A DNA stretch of 10,758 nucleotides from Collinsella sp. (GCA_019414445.1 DXMA01000025.1:1-10758); one strand, 5' to 3'. Positions 1-6,744 are shown, numbered from the stretch's first letter. A program made the numbers and translations. Notes: generated by a model from the letters alone, not told the origin.

Positions 1-47
1 CCGGTTCGACGAACAGCCGATCGTGTCAAATTTGGTCTAACAGAGCC
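1..47 (-). mobile_element. End of an insertion sequence (left window edge), ISL3-like terminal repeat
   Basis: Read on the minus strand from position 47, the sequence begins GGCTCTGTTAGACCAA and continues with TTGACA eight bases later (through 24). The same 24-bp block, with two differences, starts at 10707 on the plus strand. Two matching blocks in opposite orientation, each abutting unrelated sequence, are what IS termini look like. Starts of the form GGCTCT followed by TTGACA are typical of ISL3-family elements; the family is an inference because no transposase is in view. The element body lies to the left, outside the window. The flanking bases at 48-55 are A-rich, as expected for an AT-rich target site. 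Confidence 0.55.
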
Positions 48-54
48 AAAGAAA

Positions 55-85
55 AAGTGCCGTCCGCAAATGAAGCGGGCGGCAC
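55..85 (-). terminator. Rho-independent terminator of guaB
   Basis: Bases 57-67 pair with 75-85 (11 bp, one G-U) around a 7-base loop. On the minus strand the hairpin is followed by TTTTTCTTT, the expected U-tract. It lies 33 bases past the guaB stop codon and next to the IS end at 47. Confidence 0.85.
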
Positions 86-117
86 CAATCGGCGAACGAT
101 CGATTATGGGTGCAGGC

Positions 118-1629
118 TTATCGATAAGACACGGACTGCTGAGAATCCTTTACGACAACGTCGTGGGCTCCGCCTTCGACGATGGAGGTGGAGCTGACCA
201 GGGTCAGGCGTGCCTTTTCCTGAAGCTCGGGGATCGAGAGGGCGCCGCAGTTGCACATCGTGGACTTGACCTTGTAGAGCGTGCCGCCCACGCCGTCCTT
301 GAGGGAACCGGCGTAGGGAACGTAGGAGTCAACGCCCTCGACGAAGCTGAGCTTCGCGGCGCCGCCCAGGTCGTAGCGCTGCCAGTTGCGGGCACGTGCA
401 GAACCCTCGCCCCAGTACTCCTTCATATACTGGCCGTTCACATTGACGCGCTCGGTCGGGCTCTCGTCAAAGCGGGCGAAGTAGCGACCCAGCATCATAA
501 AGTCGGCGCCCATGGCAAGGGCGAGCGTCATGTGGTAGTCGTAGACGATACCGCCGTCGGAGCACACGGGCACGTAGACGCCGGTCTCCTCGTAGTACTC
601 GTCGCGAGCGCGGCAGACGTCGATCAGCGCGGTGGCCTGGCCGCGACCGATACCCTTGGTCTCGCGGGTAATGCAGATGGAACCGCCGCCGATACCGACC
701 TTGATGAAGTCGGCACCGCAGTCGGCCAGAAAGCGGAAGCCCTCGGCGTCGACGACGTTACCGGCACCGACCTTGACGTCCTCGCCGTAGTTGGCGCGGA
801 TCCACTCGATGGTGCGCTTCTGCCACTCGCTGAAGCCCTCGGAAGAGTCGATGCACAGGACATCGGCGCCGGCCTCGATGAGCAGCGGCACACGCTCGGC
901 ATAGTCGCGGGTGTTGATACCGGCGCCGACCATGTAGCGCTTGTCGTTATCGAGCAGCTCGTTGGGGTTGGTCTTGTGGCTGTCGTAGTCCTTGCGGAAG
1001 ACGATGCCCATGAGGTGATCGTTGTCGTCGACGATGGGCAGGGCGTTGAGCTTGTTGTCCCAAATGACGTCGTTGGCAACCTTGAGGCTGATGTTCTTGT
1101 CGCCCACGATGAGCTGCTCACGCGGGGTCATGAACTCGGAGACCTTCTTCTGGTGGTCATCGCGGCTGGGGCGATAGTCACGGCTGGTGACGATACCCAG
1201 GAGCTTGCCCTTGGGGGTGCCGTCATCGGTAACCGGCATGGTGGAGTGACCGGTCTTCTCCTTGAGCTCGATGACCTGCTCCATGGTCATGTCGGGGGTC
1301 AGCGTGGAATCGGACTGAACGAAGCCAGCCTTGTGATCCTTGACGGCCTTGACCATAGCGGCCTCGGACTCGGGGGTCTGGGAACCGTAGATGAAGGACA
1401 GGCCACCCTCGGTAGCGAGCGCGACACCCATGTCGACGCCCGAGACGGACTGCATGATGGCGGAAACCATGGGGATGTTCAGGGTGATTGCCGGCTTCTC
1501 ACCGCGCTTAAAGCGGGTTAGCGGCGTCTTGAGAGAGACGTTGTTGGGGATGCACTGCGAGGACGAGTAACCAGGAACCAGCAGATACTCCGAAAACGTG
1601 TGGGACTCACCGGGAAAGAACGTAGCCAT
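118..1629 (-). CDS. guaB: IMP dehydrogenase (GuaB)
   Basis: Cytoplasmic enzyme that oxidises IMP to XMP with NAD+, the rate-limiting step of guanine nucleotide synthesis. The protein has 503 residues, the usual length. A TIM-barrel opens with the PMVSAIMQSVSG segment (about 53-64). A pair of CBS domains occupies about 107-215 (SRDYRPSRDD and RKDYDSH follow each). The active-site loop GGGSICITRE carries the catalytic cysteine C319. The SDGGIVYDYH phosphate-binding segment lies near 357-366, and the mobile flap with the RY pair (R418, Y419) follows in RNWQRYDLGG. ATG at 1629 is preceded by AAGGAG at a 5-base distance. It is transcribed alone, with a terminator at 55-85, and is divergent from the ModE-like gene. 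Base composition is GC-rich and host-like. Identification is secure. Confidence 0.97.
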   Translation of the reverse strand: MATFFPGESHTFSEYLLVPGYSSSQCIPNNVSLKTPLTRFKRGEKPAITLNIPMVSAIMQSVSGVDMGVALATEGGLSFIYGSQTPESEAAMVKAVKDHKAGFVQSDSTLTPDMTMEQVIELKEKTGHSTMPVTDDGTPKGKLLGIVTSRDYRPSRDDHQKKVSEFMTPREQLIVGDKNISLKVANDVIWDNKLNALPIVDDNDHLMGIVFRKDYDSHKTNPNELLDNDKRYMVGAGINTRDYAERVPLLIEAGADVLCIDSSEGFSEWQKRTIEWIRANYGEDVKVGAGNVVDAEGFRFLADCGADFIKVGIGGGSICITRETKGIGRGQATALIDVCRARDEYYEETGVYVPVCSDGGIVYDYHMTLALAMGADFMMLGRYFARFDESPTERVNVNGQYMKEYWGEGSARARNWQRYDLGGAAKLSFVEGVDSYVPYAGSLKDGVGGTLYKVKSTMCNCGALSIPELQEKARLTLVSSTSIVEGGAHDVVVKDSQQSVSYR

Positions 1630-1687
1630 GTTTCTCCTTTTTCCATGCGACCGGTCGGCTGCAGGCCTCGTAGGACCCAGCCCAACC

Positions 1688-1699
1688 TTGGGCGCCCAA
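1688..1699. promoter_or_regulatory. 12-bp perfect palindrome in the guaB / ModE-like divergent region
   Basis: TTGGGCGCCCAA is a perfect palindrome located 59 bases upstream of the guaB start and 123 bases upstream of the ModE-like gene. It could be an operator for either gene. No regulator can be assigned from sequence alone. The rest of 1630-1821 has an AT-rich patch (about 1711-1750) with weak promoter-like hexamers on both strands, none of which I would call firmly. Confidence 0.3.
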
Positions 1700-1821
1700 T
1701 ACTGGGGAAGTATCTTAACGCACTTTGACTGCTACAATGCTTGATTTAAGAAGAGCACACGAGGGTTTGACGCAGGCTTTGCGTTTGCCCAGCAAACACT
1801 TTAGCGGGGAGACGTGGGCGT

Positions 1822-2166
1822 ATGAAGTACAAGACGACGGCAAAGTTGGTCATTCAAGCGTGCGACAAAGACCTGCCGGGCGTGTTCGGCCACGGCTGCG
1901 TCTTGCTGCTGCAGGGTATTGCCCACGAACACTCGCTCAACCGTGCCGCCAAGAGCATGGGCATGGCGTATTCCAAGGCCTGGCGCATCGTAAACGAGGC
2001 CGAAGGCCAGCTGGGCTGCAAGCTCATCGAGCGCGACGGCGCCCGCGGATCCACCCTCACCCCCGCCGGCGAGCGAGCCATCGAAGTCTACGAGGAGCTG
2101 CAGGCCGACATCAACGATATCATCGCCACCAAAGCAGACGCCCTCATCGCTAGCATCAAAGAGTAG
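1822..2166 (+). CDS. ModE-like winged-helix regulator, DNA-binding domain only
   Basis: A 114-residue protein that matches the N-terminal DNA-binding domain of ModE, a LysR-type winged helix. The landmarks in order are GHGCVLLLQGIAHEHSLNRA (25-44), AAKSMGMAYSKAWRIV (42-57), then the wing and LTPAGERAIEVYEEL (79-93). ModE itself adds two molybdate-binding (MOP) domains; here nothing follows the HTH, so ligand sensing by molybdate is not supported. Such solo domains are common near molybdenum or redox genes, but no such gene is in this window. ATG at 1822 has GGGGAG 9-10 bases upstream. Its 3' end overlaps the convergent PLP gene by 11 bases. Target genes are unknown; the gene next door (2156-3145) or guaB are only candidates by position. 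Confidence 0.8.
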   Translation: MKYKTTAKLVIQACDKDLPGVFGHGCVLLLQGIAHEHSLNRAAKSMGMAYSKAWRIVNEAEGQLGCKLIERDGARGSTLTPAGERAIEVYEELQADINDIIATKADALIASIKE

Positions 2167-3145
2167 CTAATTTGCGGAGGGCGTTATCTAGGGTGGACGC
2201 TACAACCAGGGGGTTGTCGGTGCCGGCGAAAAGGCGGATGGTGCTTGCCTGCTTGCCGCGTGGGACCGAAAGGCGCGTCGTTACGCCGGGGGACGATATA
2301 CGAAACTCCCCCGGCAAAGCATCGAACAAATCACCCGCACTACGCTCGATAAGGTCAAATTCAACTGCCGGTCCAAAGCCATGCTCCAGGATTCCCGTTG
2401 CAACCGCATGGTCGGGGTGCGTGCTCAGCCCGGAGTAGCGCACGTTGCGCACCATCTCGTTCGCAGCCAAATATTCTGCCAGCGCACGGGCGCGGTCGAA
2501 GTGTGCCTGCATGCGAGCGTCGAGCGTTTCGAACCCGTACTCCAGCACGCCGGCTTCATCAGCAGACAGATCAAGCACAGGCGCACCGCAGCCCGCAAGC
2601 AACACATGCGCGCACTCGGCAGCGGCGTCCACACGATGCCGCTTGAGCTGCGAGCGCGCCACCGAAACGGCGACGAGCTTGCGCGGTGCTCTACCGGCAC
2701 ACACGCGGTCGAGCGCCTCGAGCGACAGCACGGCGCCTAAGCGCAGCGGATCGCATCCAAAGACGCTTGCCACAGTGTTATCAACCACGAGCAGCCCATG
2801 GGCCTCGCGAGCCGCGCGACCCAGAGCACGAAGATCGGGGACGCGCAGACCAAACCCGCCGATGGAGTTGACGAACCACCACAGGTGCGGCCCCTCGACA
2901 TCAAACGAAGCATCAAAGCCCTCGGACGCAGCAGCAAACGCTGCAACCGACGGCTCGCCCACCATAGCCACGTCGCAGGCATCAAAGCCGCGCGCAAACG
3001 CATCGGCAAACGCAACCAGGCGGTCACCGGGGCGCACAATCCCCAATTGCGACAACGCTGCTGGCACATGCGAGGCCGCGAGCAACCGCGCTTCACGCGC
3101 GCCGGTCCTCAAAGCCCAGGCCTCTTCTAGCTGCTGTACGCCCAT
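2156..3145 (-). CDS. Cys/Met-metabolism PLP-enzyme homologue, probable catalytic lysine missing
   Basis: The protein resembles the cystathionine gamma-synthase / O-acetylhomoserine sulfhydrylase family (fold type I, PLP). Visible family landmarks, numbered from the chosen start, are VVDNT (120-124, the PLP-binding aspartate), VRYSGLSTHPDHAVA (235-249), the G-F-G-x-x-V-E-F strand (256-263) and a C-terminal RLSVPRG/TIRLFAGTDN segment. The family normally has S-x-T-K about 25 residues after the aspartate. Here an insertion pushes the region downstream and the best match is S-V-A-R (161-164), with arginine at the lysine position. At 329 residues it is also shorter at the N terminus than the usual 380-430. 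I chose ATG 3145, which has AAGGGA about 9 bases upstream; a start at 3205 would force translation through a hairpin. Function is uncertain: a diverged or non-catalytic PLP protein. Confidence 0.75.
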   Translation of the reverse strand: MGVQQLEEAWALRTGAREARLLAASHVPAALSQLGIVRPGDRLVAFADAFARGFDACDVAMVGEPSVAAFAAASEGFDASFDVEGPHLWWFVNSIGGFGLRVPDLRALGRAAREAHGLLVVDNTVASVFGCDPLRLGAVLSLEALDRVCAGRAPRKLVAVSVARSQLKRHRVDAAAECAHVLLAGCGAPVLDLSADEAGVLEYGFETLDARMQAHFDRARALAEYLAANEMVRNVRYSGLSTHPDHAVATGILEHGFGPAVEFDLIERSAGDLFDALPGEFRISSPGVTTRLSVPRGKQASTIRLFAGTDNPLVVASTLDNALRKLATL

Positions 3146-3160
3146 GCGGTACCGTCCCTT

Positions 3161-3202
3161 CAAAACAAAAACCCACGATGCGGGTGTTCCCCGCATCGTG
3201 GG
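3161..3202 (-). terminator. Strong hairpin with U-tract: lacI terminator, or leader attenuator of the PLP gene
   Basis: Perfect 13-bp stem, 3172-3184 with 3190-3202, loop TGTTC. On the minus strand it is followed by TTTTTGTTTTG (down to 3161). It lies 72 bases after the lacI stop and 16 bases before the ATG at 3145. It should stop transcripts from lacI. If the PLP gene starts from the -10-like TATACT at 3213-3218, the hairpin would sit in its leader. Confidence 0.8.
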
Positions 3203-3212
3203 CAACGGCTGC

Positions 3213-3218
3213 AGTATA
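3213..3218 (-). promoter_or_regulatory. Possible -10 element (TATACT) upstream of the PLP gene
   Basis: TATACT on the minus strand lies between the lacI stop and the hairpin at 3172-3202. No good -35 hexamer is found 16-18 bases upstream (GGCGTT at 17). A start of transcription near 3206 would place the hairpin at the very 5' end of the mRNA. Confidence 0.3.
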
Positions 3219-3273
3219 GCGCCGATAGGCGACTGAACGCCTAAATGTTGAGCGCGCGGTAGATCACGTAAGC

Positions 3274-4254
3274 CTAGACATTCATCAGCTGATGGCCGAG
3301 CTTGAGCGTCTTTAAACCGCTCTCCCCCTCCACGCCATCGAGCGTATTGAGCAACATATTAGTCGCCTCGACGCCACTGGTCAGGTAGCCGTAATGCACG
3401 GTGGGAATGCCGCCCGTCAGCGCGCGCAAAAATGCGTTGTCGCCAAAACCGCTCACGCGACGCACACCCTCGCCCATGCCGCGAACCTCGTCAAGAGCGC
3501 GCAGGGCGCCGGCCGCCATAGTATCGGTCGCGCACGCGATAAGCGAAACATCGGGATCGACGGAGAGCAGTTCGCGTGCAGCGCGATAGCCCGAGTCGAG
3601 CGTAAAGGACCCCTGGCAAATCAGGCTCGAATCAAGTGCCACGCCCGCGGCGCGCAAGCCGGCCTCAAAACCACGACGACGGTCATAACCGGCGGCACGG
3701 TCTTCCTCGGCAACTCCGATGTAGGCGATCTTGCCCTCAGCACGCTTCGCGAGTGCCTGACCCAGCTCGAAAGCGGCCTCGTAATCGTCGTGATAGACGC
3801 ACGCCGCGCCCTCGACATGTTGGCCGATCAACACAATGGGCACACGGCACGACTCAATCGCCCGGCGATGCTCGCCGGTAATCATAGTTGCCACCAGCAC
3901 AATGCCATCGACCGGATGGTTTTGGAATAAATCGAGGTATTCGAGCTCGCGATCGGGGACGTTATCGGTATTGGCAAGAAGCATCTGGTAGCCGCGGCGG
4001 CCAAGCACCTGCCCGATGCCCGCCGTAATGCGGCTCACCGACTCGGAATTAATCTTAGGCACGATGACGCCGATGAGCTTGGTGGAACCGGTTCGCAGCG
4101 CGCGAGCCTGGCTGGATCGCACGTATCCGGTCAGCTCAATCGCCTGCTTAATGCGCTCGGCCTTGTCCGCCGAGATATACCCACCATTGAGGTAGCGCGA
4201 GACGGCGGCGCTCGAAACGCCCGCCAGCTCGGCCACATCTTTCATCTTTACCAC
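3274..4254 (-). CDS. LacI-family transcriptional repressor, ScrR-like
   Basis: A one-component sugar-type repressor of 326 residues, the usual length. The N-terminal HTH and hinge helix are clear: MKDVAELAGVSSAAVSRYLN (4-23), then YVRSSQARALRTG leading into the effector domain at LIGVIVPKINSES (about 60-72). The periplasmic-binding-protein-like domain follows, including ACATDTMAAGALRAL and SGFGDN. The overall wording (LTGYVRSSQARALRTG, IPTVHYGYLTSGVEATNMLL) recalls sucrose-operon repressors, but no sugar genes are in view, so the effector is unknown. I chose GTG at 4254 (protein begins VVKMKDV) because AGGGG lies 5 bases upstream. An ATG at 4287 would add 11 residues, but it falls inside the -10-like element and its coding would run through the operator-like palindrome at 4270-4283. 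It is monocistronic, ended by the hairpin at 3161-3202. Confidence 0.92.
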   Translation of the reverse strand: MVKMKDVAELAGVSSAAVSRYLNGGYISADKAERIKQAIELTGYVRSSQARALRTGSTKLIGVIVPKINSESVSRITAGIGQVLGRRGYQMLLANTDNVPDRELEYLDLFQNHPVDGIVLVATMITGEHRRAIESCRVPIVLIGQHVEGAACVYHDDYEAAFELGQALAKRAEGKIAYIGVAEEDRAAGYDRRRGFEAGLRAAGVALDSSLICQGSFTLDSGYRAARELLSVDPDVSLIACATDTMAAGALRALDEVRGMGEGVRRVSGFGDNAFLRALTGGIPTVHYGYLTSGVEATNMLLNTLDGVEGESGLKTLKLGHQLMNV

Positions 4255-4269
4255 GAGCACCCCTGTCGT

Positions 4270-4291
4270 TGAAATCGCTTTCACCATGATA
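4270..4291 (-). promoter_or_regulatory. lacI-type operator and -10 element upstream of the repressor gene
   Basis: On the minus strand TGAAAGCGATTTCA (4283-4270) is a 14-bp imperfect palindrome with a central CG and matching TGAAA/TTTCA arms, the standard form of LacI-family operators. TATCAT at 4286-4291 is a plausible -10. A transcript start near 4279 would lie inside the operator, which fits autorepression. No clear -35 was found. Confidence 0.6.
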
Positions 4292-4386
4292 CCCGTGCGG
4301 AGCTACATGCGTGTCGCAAGACGGGACGTCACGGTCAATTTAGCTGTCGCAGCACGGGCATCGCAGGGCTTCAACTAGAAACTTCG

Positions 4387-4425
4387 AAATATAAATGCCG
4401 AATCAGTCAGACTACCGATTCGGCA
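4387..4425 (-). terminator. Terminator of the toxin-antitoxin-chaperone operon
   Basis: TGCCGAATC (4396-4404) pairs perfectly with GATTCGGCA (4417-4425). On the minus strand the hairpin is followed by TTTATATTT. It lies 50 bases after the chaperone stop. The stretch 4292-4386 between this site and the lacI promoter has no gene I can support. Confidence 0.8.
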
Positions 4426-4475
4426 CCCCGTTACATTTGCACACAGCGGCAGGCAAAATCCAACTCGAGAACAAC

Positions 4476-4925
4476 TTACTCACTTTGGAAAGATGCATCG
4501 CTGTCCGCTGCCAATTCCGAAGGAAGAATTGCCGGCAGCGTCAAAGCCCCCATGGGCGAAAGTCCAGTAACGACCATCAGATAGCTCTTAGCGTGACCAT
4601 ACGCCATGGAAATCGCATTAGAGAGAAGATAACGGCGCGCTTCATCGTCTGAAATGTCGAACGGCATTTTTGTTGACACCGAAATAGCAACCGTCACATC
4701 AGCGCGCATTTTTTCCTTTGCATCGTCCCTATCAATCAGACTGCCACACACATACAGCTTTAAGTCTGCACGCTCGCCCGCCTTGTTCCTCAATAGATGG
4801 ACGTCCTGATAGCTAACGTCAACTTTTAAATCCATATTCTGGGAGGGCTCATTCTCGATATGAAAAGTTGAGTCGACAACAAACAAATGAACAACCTGAA
4901 TAGGCGCAATGAAATCCTTGCTCAT
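4476..4925 (-). CDS. SecB-like chaperone of a toxin-antitoxin-chaperone (TAC) system
   Basis: A 149-residue protein with SecB-like features. The N-terminal strands are IQVVHLFVVDSTFHI and DLKVDVSYQDVHLLR, followed by ADLKLYVCGSL. A C-terminal helix region (EARRYLLSNAISMAYGHAKS, 95-114) leads to a strand and a proline-rich end, GALTLPAILP (126-135), matching the P-x-x-L-P ending of SecB. In TAC systems such as HigB1-HigA1-Rv1957 of Mycobacterium tuberculosis, the SecB-like protein binds the antitoxin tail and protects it from aggregation and proteolysis. Position supports this role: it is last in the operon, its ATG overlaps the antitoxin stop (ATGA, 4922-4925), and GGGAGG lies within the end of the antitoxin gene, so translation is coupled. 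The fold assignment is from sequence style; a structure prediction would confirm it. Confidence 0.75.
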   Translation of the reverse strand: MSKDFIAPIQVVHLFVVDSTFHIENEPSQNMDLKVDVSYQDVHLLRNKAGERADLKLYVCGSLIDRDDAKEKMRADVTVAISVSTKMPFDISDDEARRYLLSNAISMAYGHAKSYLMVVTGLSPMGALTLPAILPSELAADSDASFQSE

Positions 4926-5314
4926 GCAGCCAAACCTCCCGGAATCATCTCAAAGTTCAATCGTTTCGCCGAGCAGTCGCTGTTAAATGAAGACCATTGT
5001 TCTCGGACAGAGTTATTAGACGAAGAAAACGGCGCCTCATTCGAATAACTGGAAATGACCTGAGGAATGATTTTGATACCCAACGCAAGCTCAAACTTTG
5101 CGATTGTTTTCAGCGTCATGTTGGGCTGAGAATTCAACAATTTCGAAAGCGACTGAAGACTCACGCCCATACGCTTTGCCAGCTCACTTTTACTCAAGCC
5201 CGAGCGCTGCATCTCGCGATGAACAATAAACTCAATATCTAGTGCGTGCTCATAGGCACGGGTTTCGCTCGTTTCCGTTTCCGCGTAAAAGTCTGATAAA
5301 TCGACCTTAACCAT
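4922..5314 (-). CDS. Xre/HigA-like antitoxin with long C-terminal tail
   Basis: A 130-residue protein with a central helix-turn-helix: VHREMQRSGLSKSELAKRMG, then VSLQSLSKLLNSQPNMTLKTIAKFELALGIKI (about 31-82). It should bind the operon promoter and neutralise the toxin encoded just upstream. The tail at 83-130 (serine/asparagine-rich, with W107, F110, F121 and a hydrophobic end) goes beyond a plain HigA antitoxin and sits where TAC antitoxins carry the chaperone-addiction (ChAD) segment. ATG 5314 is preceded by CGGAGA at an 8-base distance. The gene starts 39 bases after the toxin stop and its stop overlaps the chaperone start. AT-rich compared with guaB and lacI, consistent with acquisition. 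Confidence 0.85.
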   Translation of the reverse strand: MVKVDLSDFYAETETSETRAYEHALDIEFIVHREMQRSGLSKSELAKRMGVSLQSLSKLLNSQPNMTLKTIAKFELALGIKIIPQVISSYSNEAPFSSSNNSVREQWSSFNSDCSAKRLNFEMIPGGLAA

Positions 5315-5353
5315 TACAAGTCTCCGTTTCGTAAGCGGGCAAAAAAGCCGACG

Positions 5354-5761
5354 CTATGACTCCAAAAGCTGCTTTGCTATCGGGGCCAACTGTTTTGCGC
5401 GTTTAATTTCTTTGGAAATATTTCCCGAGCCTTGATGGCCCTTAAACCAAAAAAGCAAAACAATCTTGTCCACGCCTTGGCAAATCGCGTAGACCATTTC
5501 TCGATTAACCCCATCAAAACCCTTGAGTTCGTATAGTCCAATCTTAGGCTCGATACATCGAAGCTTTGACGTTCCACTGACATCCTTTAGCCCGTAGTCA
5601 TAGACTTTTGAAATCTGATTGATCATTTTACGGGCGGTAAACTTCGTTTTAGGATCAGACATCATCTTCTGAAATTGAGAGTTCTCAGGGGAGGTGGTTA
5701 GTTCCCAAAAAGGTCGTCCCTCGGGATCAGCATATTCGACAAGTCCATAGTCACTAACCAA
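5354..5761 (-). CDS. HigB/RelE-superfamily toxin (Gp49-like), TAC operon
   Basis: A 135-residue protein, probably a ribosome-dependent mRNA interferase. Typical features are the strand GLYELKGFDG (75-84), NREMVYAICQG (86-96, with R87), KIVLLFWFKG (99-108) and a basic C-terminal helix ISKEIKRAKQLA (115-126). This order of strand, R-x-x-Y-A, hydrophobic strand, then K-x-E-I-x-x-A is shared by HigB and phage Gp49-like toxins. The N-terminal 40 residues, including GRPFWELTTSPENSQF, are longer than in minimal RelE. The start is TTG at 5761, supported by GGAGGGGG about 7 bases upstream. It is first in the operon, before the antitoxin, the order known for higBA and TAC loci. Family placement is good; the target is inferred. 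Confidence 0.82.
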   Translation of the reverse strand: MVSDYGLVEYADPEGRPFWELTTSPENSQFQKMMSDPKTKFTARKMINQISKVYDYGLKDVSGTSKLRCIEPKIGLYELKGFDGVNREMVYAICQGVDKIVLLFWFKGHQGSGNISKEIKRAKQLAPIAKQLLES

Positions 5762-5796
5762 AGGCCACCCCCTCCGCCTCAGATAAAACCAAATGT

Positions 5797-5830
5797 GGTT
5801 AACTTATAGGTTAAGTTTAGCCAAATTCAA
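5797..5830 (-). promoter_or_regulatory. Promoter and operator-like repeats of the TAC operon
   Basis: On the minus strand TTGAAT (5825-5830) and TATAAG (5803-5808) are 16 bases apart. The -10 lies inside an inverted repeat, AACTTA-5-TAAGTT (5801-5817). Plus-strand GGTTAACTT and GGTTAAGTT (5797 and 5809) form an overlapping near-direct repeat with a 12-base period. Antitoxins of the Xre type commonly bind such repeats over their own promoter. The remaining gene-free bases up to 5908 show nothing else. Confidence 0.6.
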
Positions 5831-5908
5831 ATACATGGCAAGCCCCAAGCCGAGTTCAAGCAATCTGCATTATTGACTCAGAGAAATGCGGGAAAGAGGC
5901 AGTAGAAA

Positions 5909-6687
5909 CTACATTGGCACATAAGGCCCCCAGCGAAGAGCCCGAACTTTTATGGTGACCAATAACATACCTAGGAAGACGAAGGCAAGGCACGCAACCG
6001 CCCAGTCGCCGTGGCCGGTCTTAGGGAGCGCGGCGGCTTGCGTTGTTGTGGGCTTGGTCTTTTTGGTGGTCTTGGTCGCAGGCGTCTTGATGGACGCGGA
6101 CGCGGGCCTGGCGTCCGACTTGGGCGACGAATCAGGCGTGGGGGCGGAATCTTCGCTGGGCTTGTTCTCGTCGCTATGCTTTCCTTCGCTTCCGGGCTTT
6201 GTATCCCCCGCGGGATTGCCACCGGCAGGTTCATCGGTACCGGGCTGGGTCTTCCCCGCCGGCGGCAGGGCGCCCGCGGGTTCAATTACCACACGCAGCG
6301 CTACGGCCCCGCTGGCGTCCATCACGCAGGCGGTACCAAAGGCCCCGCCCGCCGGCGTCACAAACTGCGCGGACGTAAGTGAGCCACTCTCGCAGACAAC
6401 ATCGGCTATGGCGCCGGTCGCGTACACCCAGGAGGCGTCCATGGCAAACTGGCCATCGGAGGCGTACACACCAAAGAAGCGACAATCATCGACCGATCCG
6501 TCGCCAGCAGCAACAACGTGCGCGCCACCCAGCCGGGGCCCGAGACACCCGGCTCGTCGAAGGTCTGCCCCACAATGGTAAGGCTATCCACACCCGCGGC
6601 ATAAGAAGGCCCGCCTAGCAAAACGCATAGGCAGGCCAGGCGAGTCTCGAAGAAGCGCGAGACGGCCTCATGCTGGAGCTGCCGCAT
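5909..6687 (-). pseudogene. LPXTG cell-wall surface protein, split by a -1 frameshift
   Basis: Two overlapping frames join into one surface protein. The first (from ATG 6687) gives a weak signal-peptide-like start (TRLACLCVLLGGPSYAAG), then VDSLTIVGQTFDEPGVSGP. Its sense is lost after about 6535. The -1 frame continues RLGGAHVVAAGDGSVDDCRF (from 6534) and runs to the stop at 5909. The second part has a small domain, a Pro/Ser/Thr/Lys-rich stalk (about 6028-6265), LPKTG (6014-6028), a hydrophobic helix and a KVRALRW tail, the full sortase signal. One missing base restores the frame; the junction reads G GGC CCC, a slippery-type heptamer, so programmed slippage is possible but less likely than a mutation or sequencing error. 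No convincing RBS precedes 6687; an in-frame ATG at 6765 is an alternative start but runs through a hairpin. GC-rich, unlike its neighbours. Confidence 0.7.
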
Positions 6688-6706
6688 CACGTATAGCCAA
6701 CGAAGC

Positions 6707-6744
6707 GCGGGCGGGACGCCACCAATGGGCAACGTCCCGCCCGC
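6707..6744. terminator. GC-rich 12-bp hairpin between the HEPN gene and the surface-protein gene
   Basis: GCGGGCGGGACG (6707-6718) pairs perfectly with 6733-6744 around a 14-base loop. Neither side has a U-tract, so it is not a canonical intrinsic terminator. It lies 56 bases after the HEPN stop and may still end or stabilise that transcript. Confidence 0.4.

Noticed and set aside
70..1521. Long plus-strand open frame of 483 codons
   Set aside because: It is antisense to guaB, whose protein is unmistakable. The frame is open only because of GC-rich codon bias, and its translation is repetitive and without a family.
3146..3205. N-terminal extension of the PLP protein from ATG 3205
   Set aside because: These codons run through the terminator hairpin and U-tract; the ATG at 3145 has a good RBS.
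2445..3236. Plus-strand open frame opposite the PLP gene
   Set aside because: Low-complexity Ala/Ser/Arg translation, no RBS, and the opposite strand matches a known protein family.
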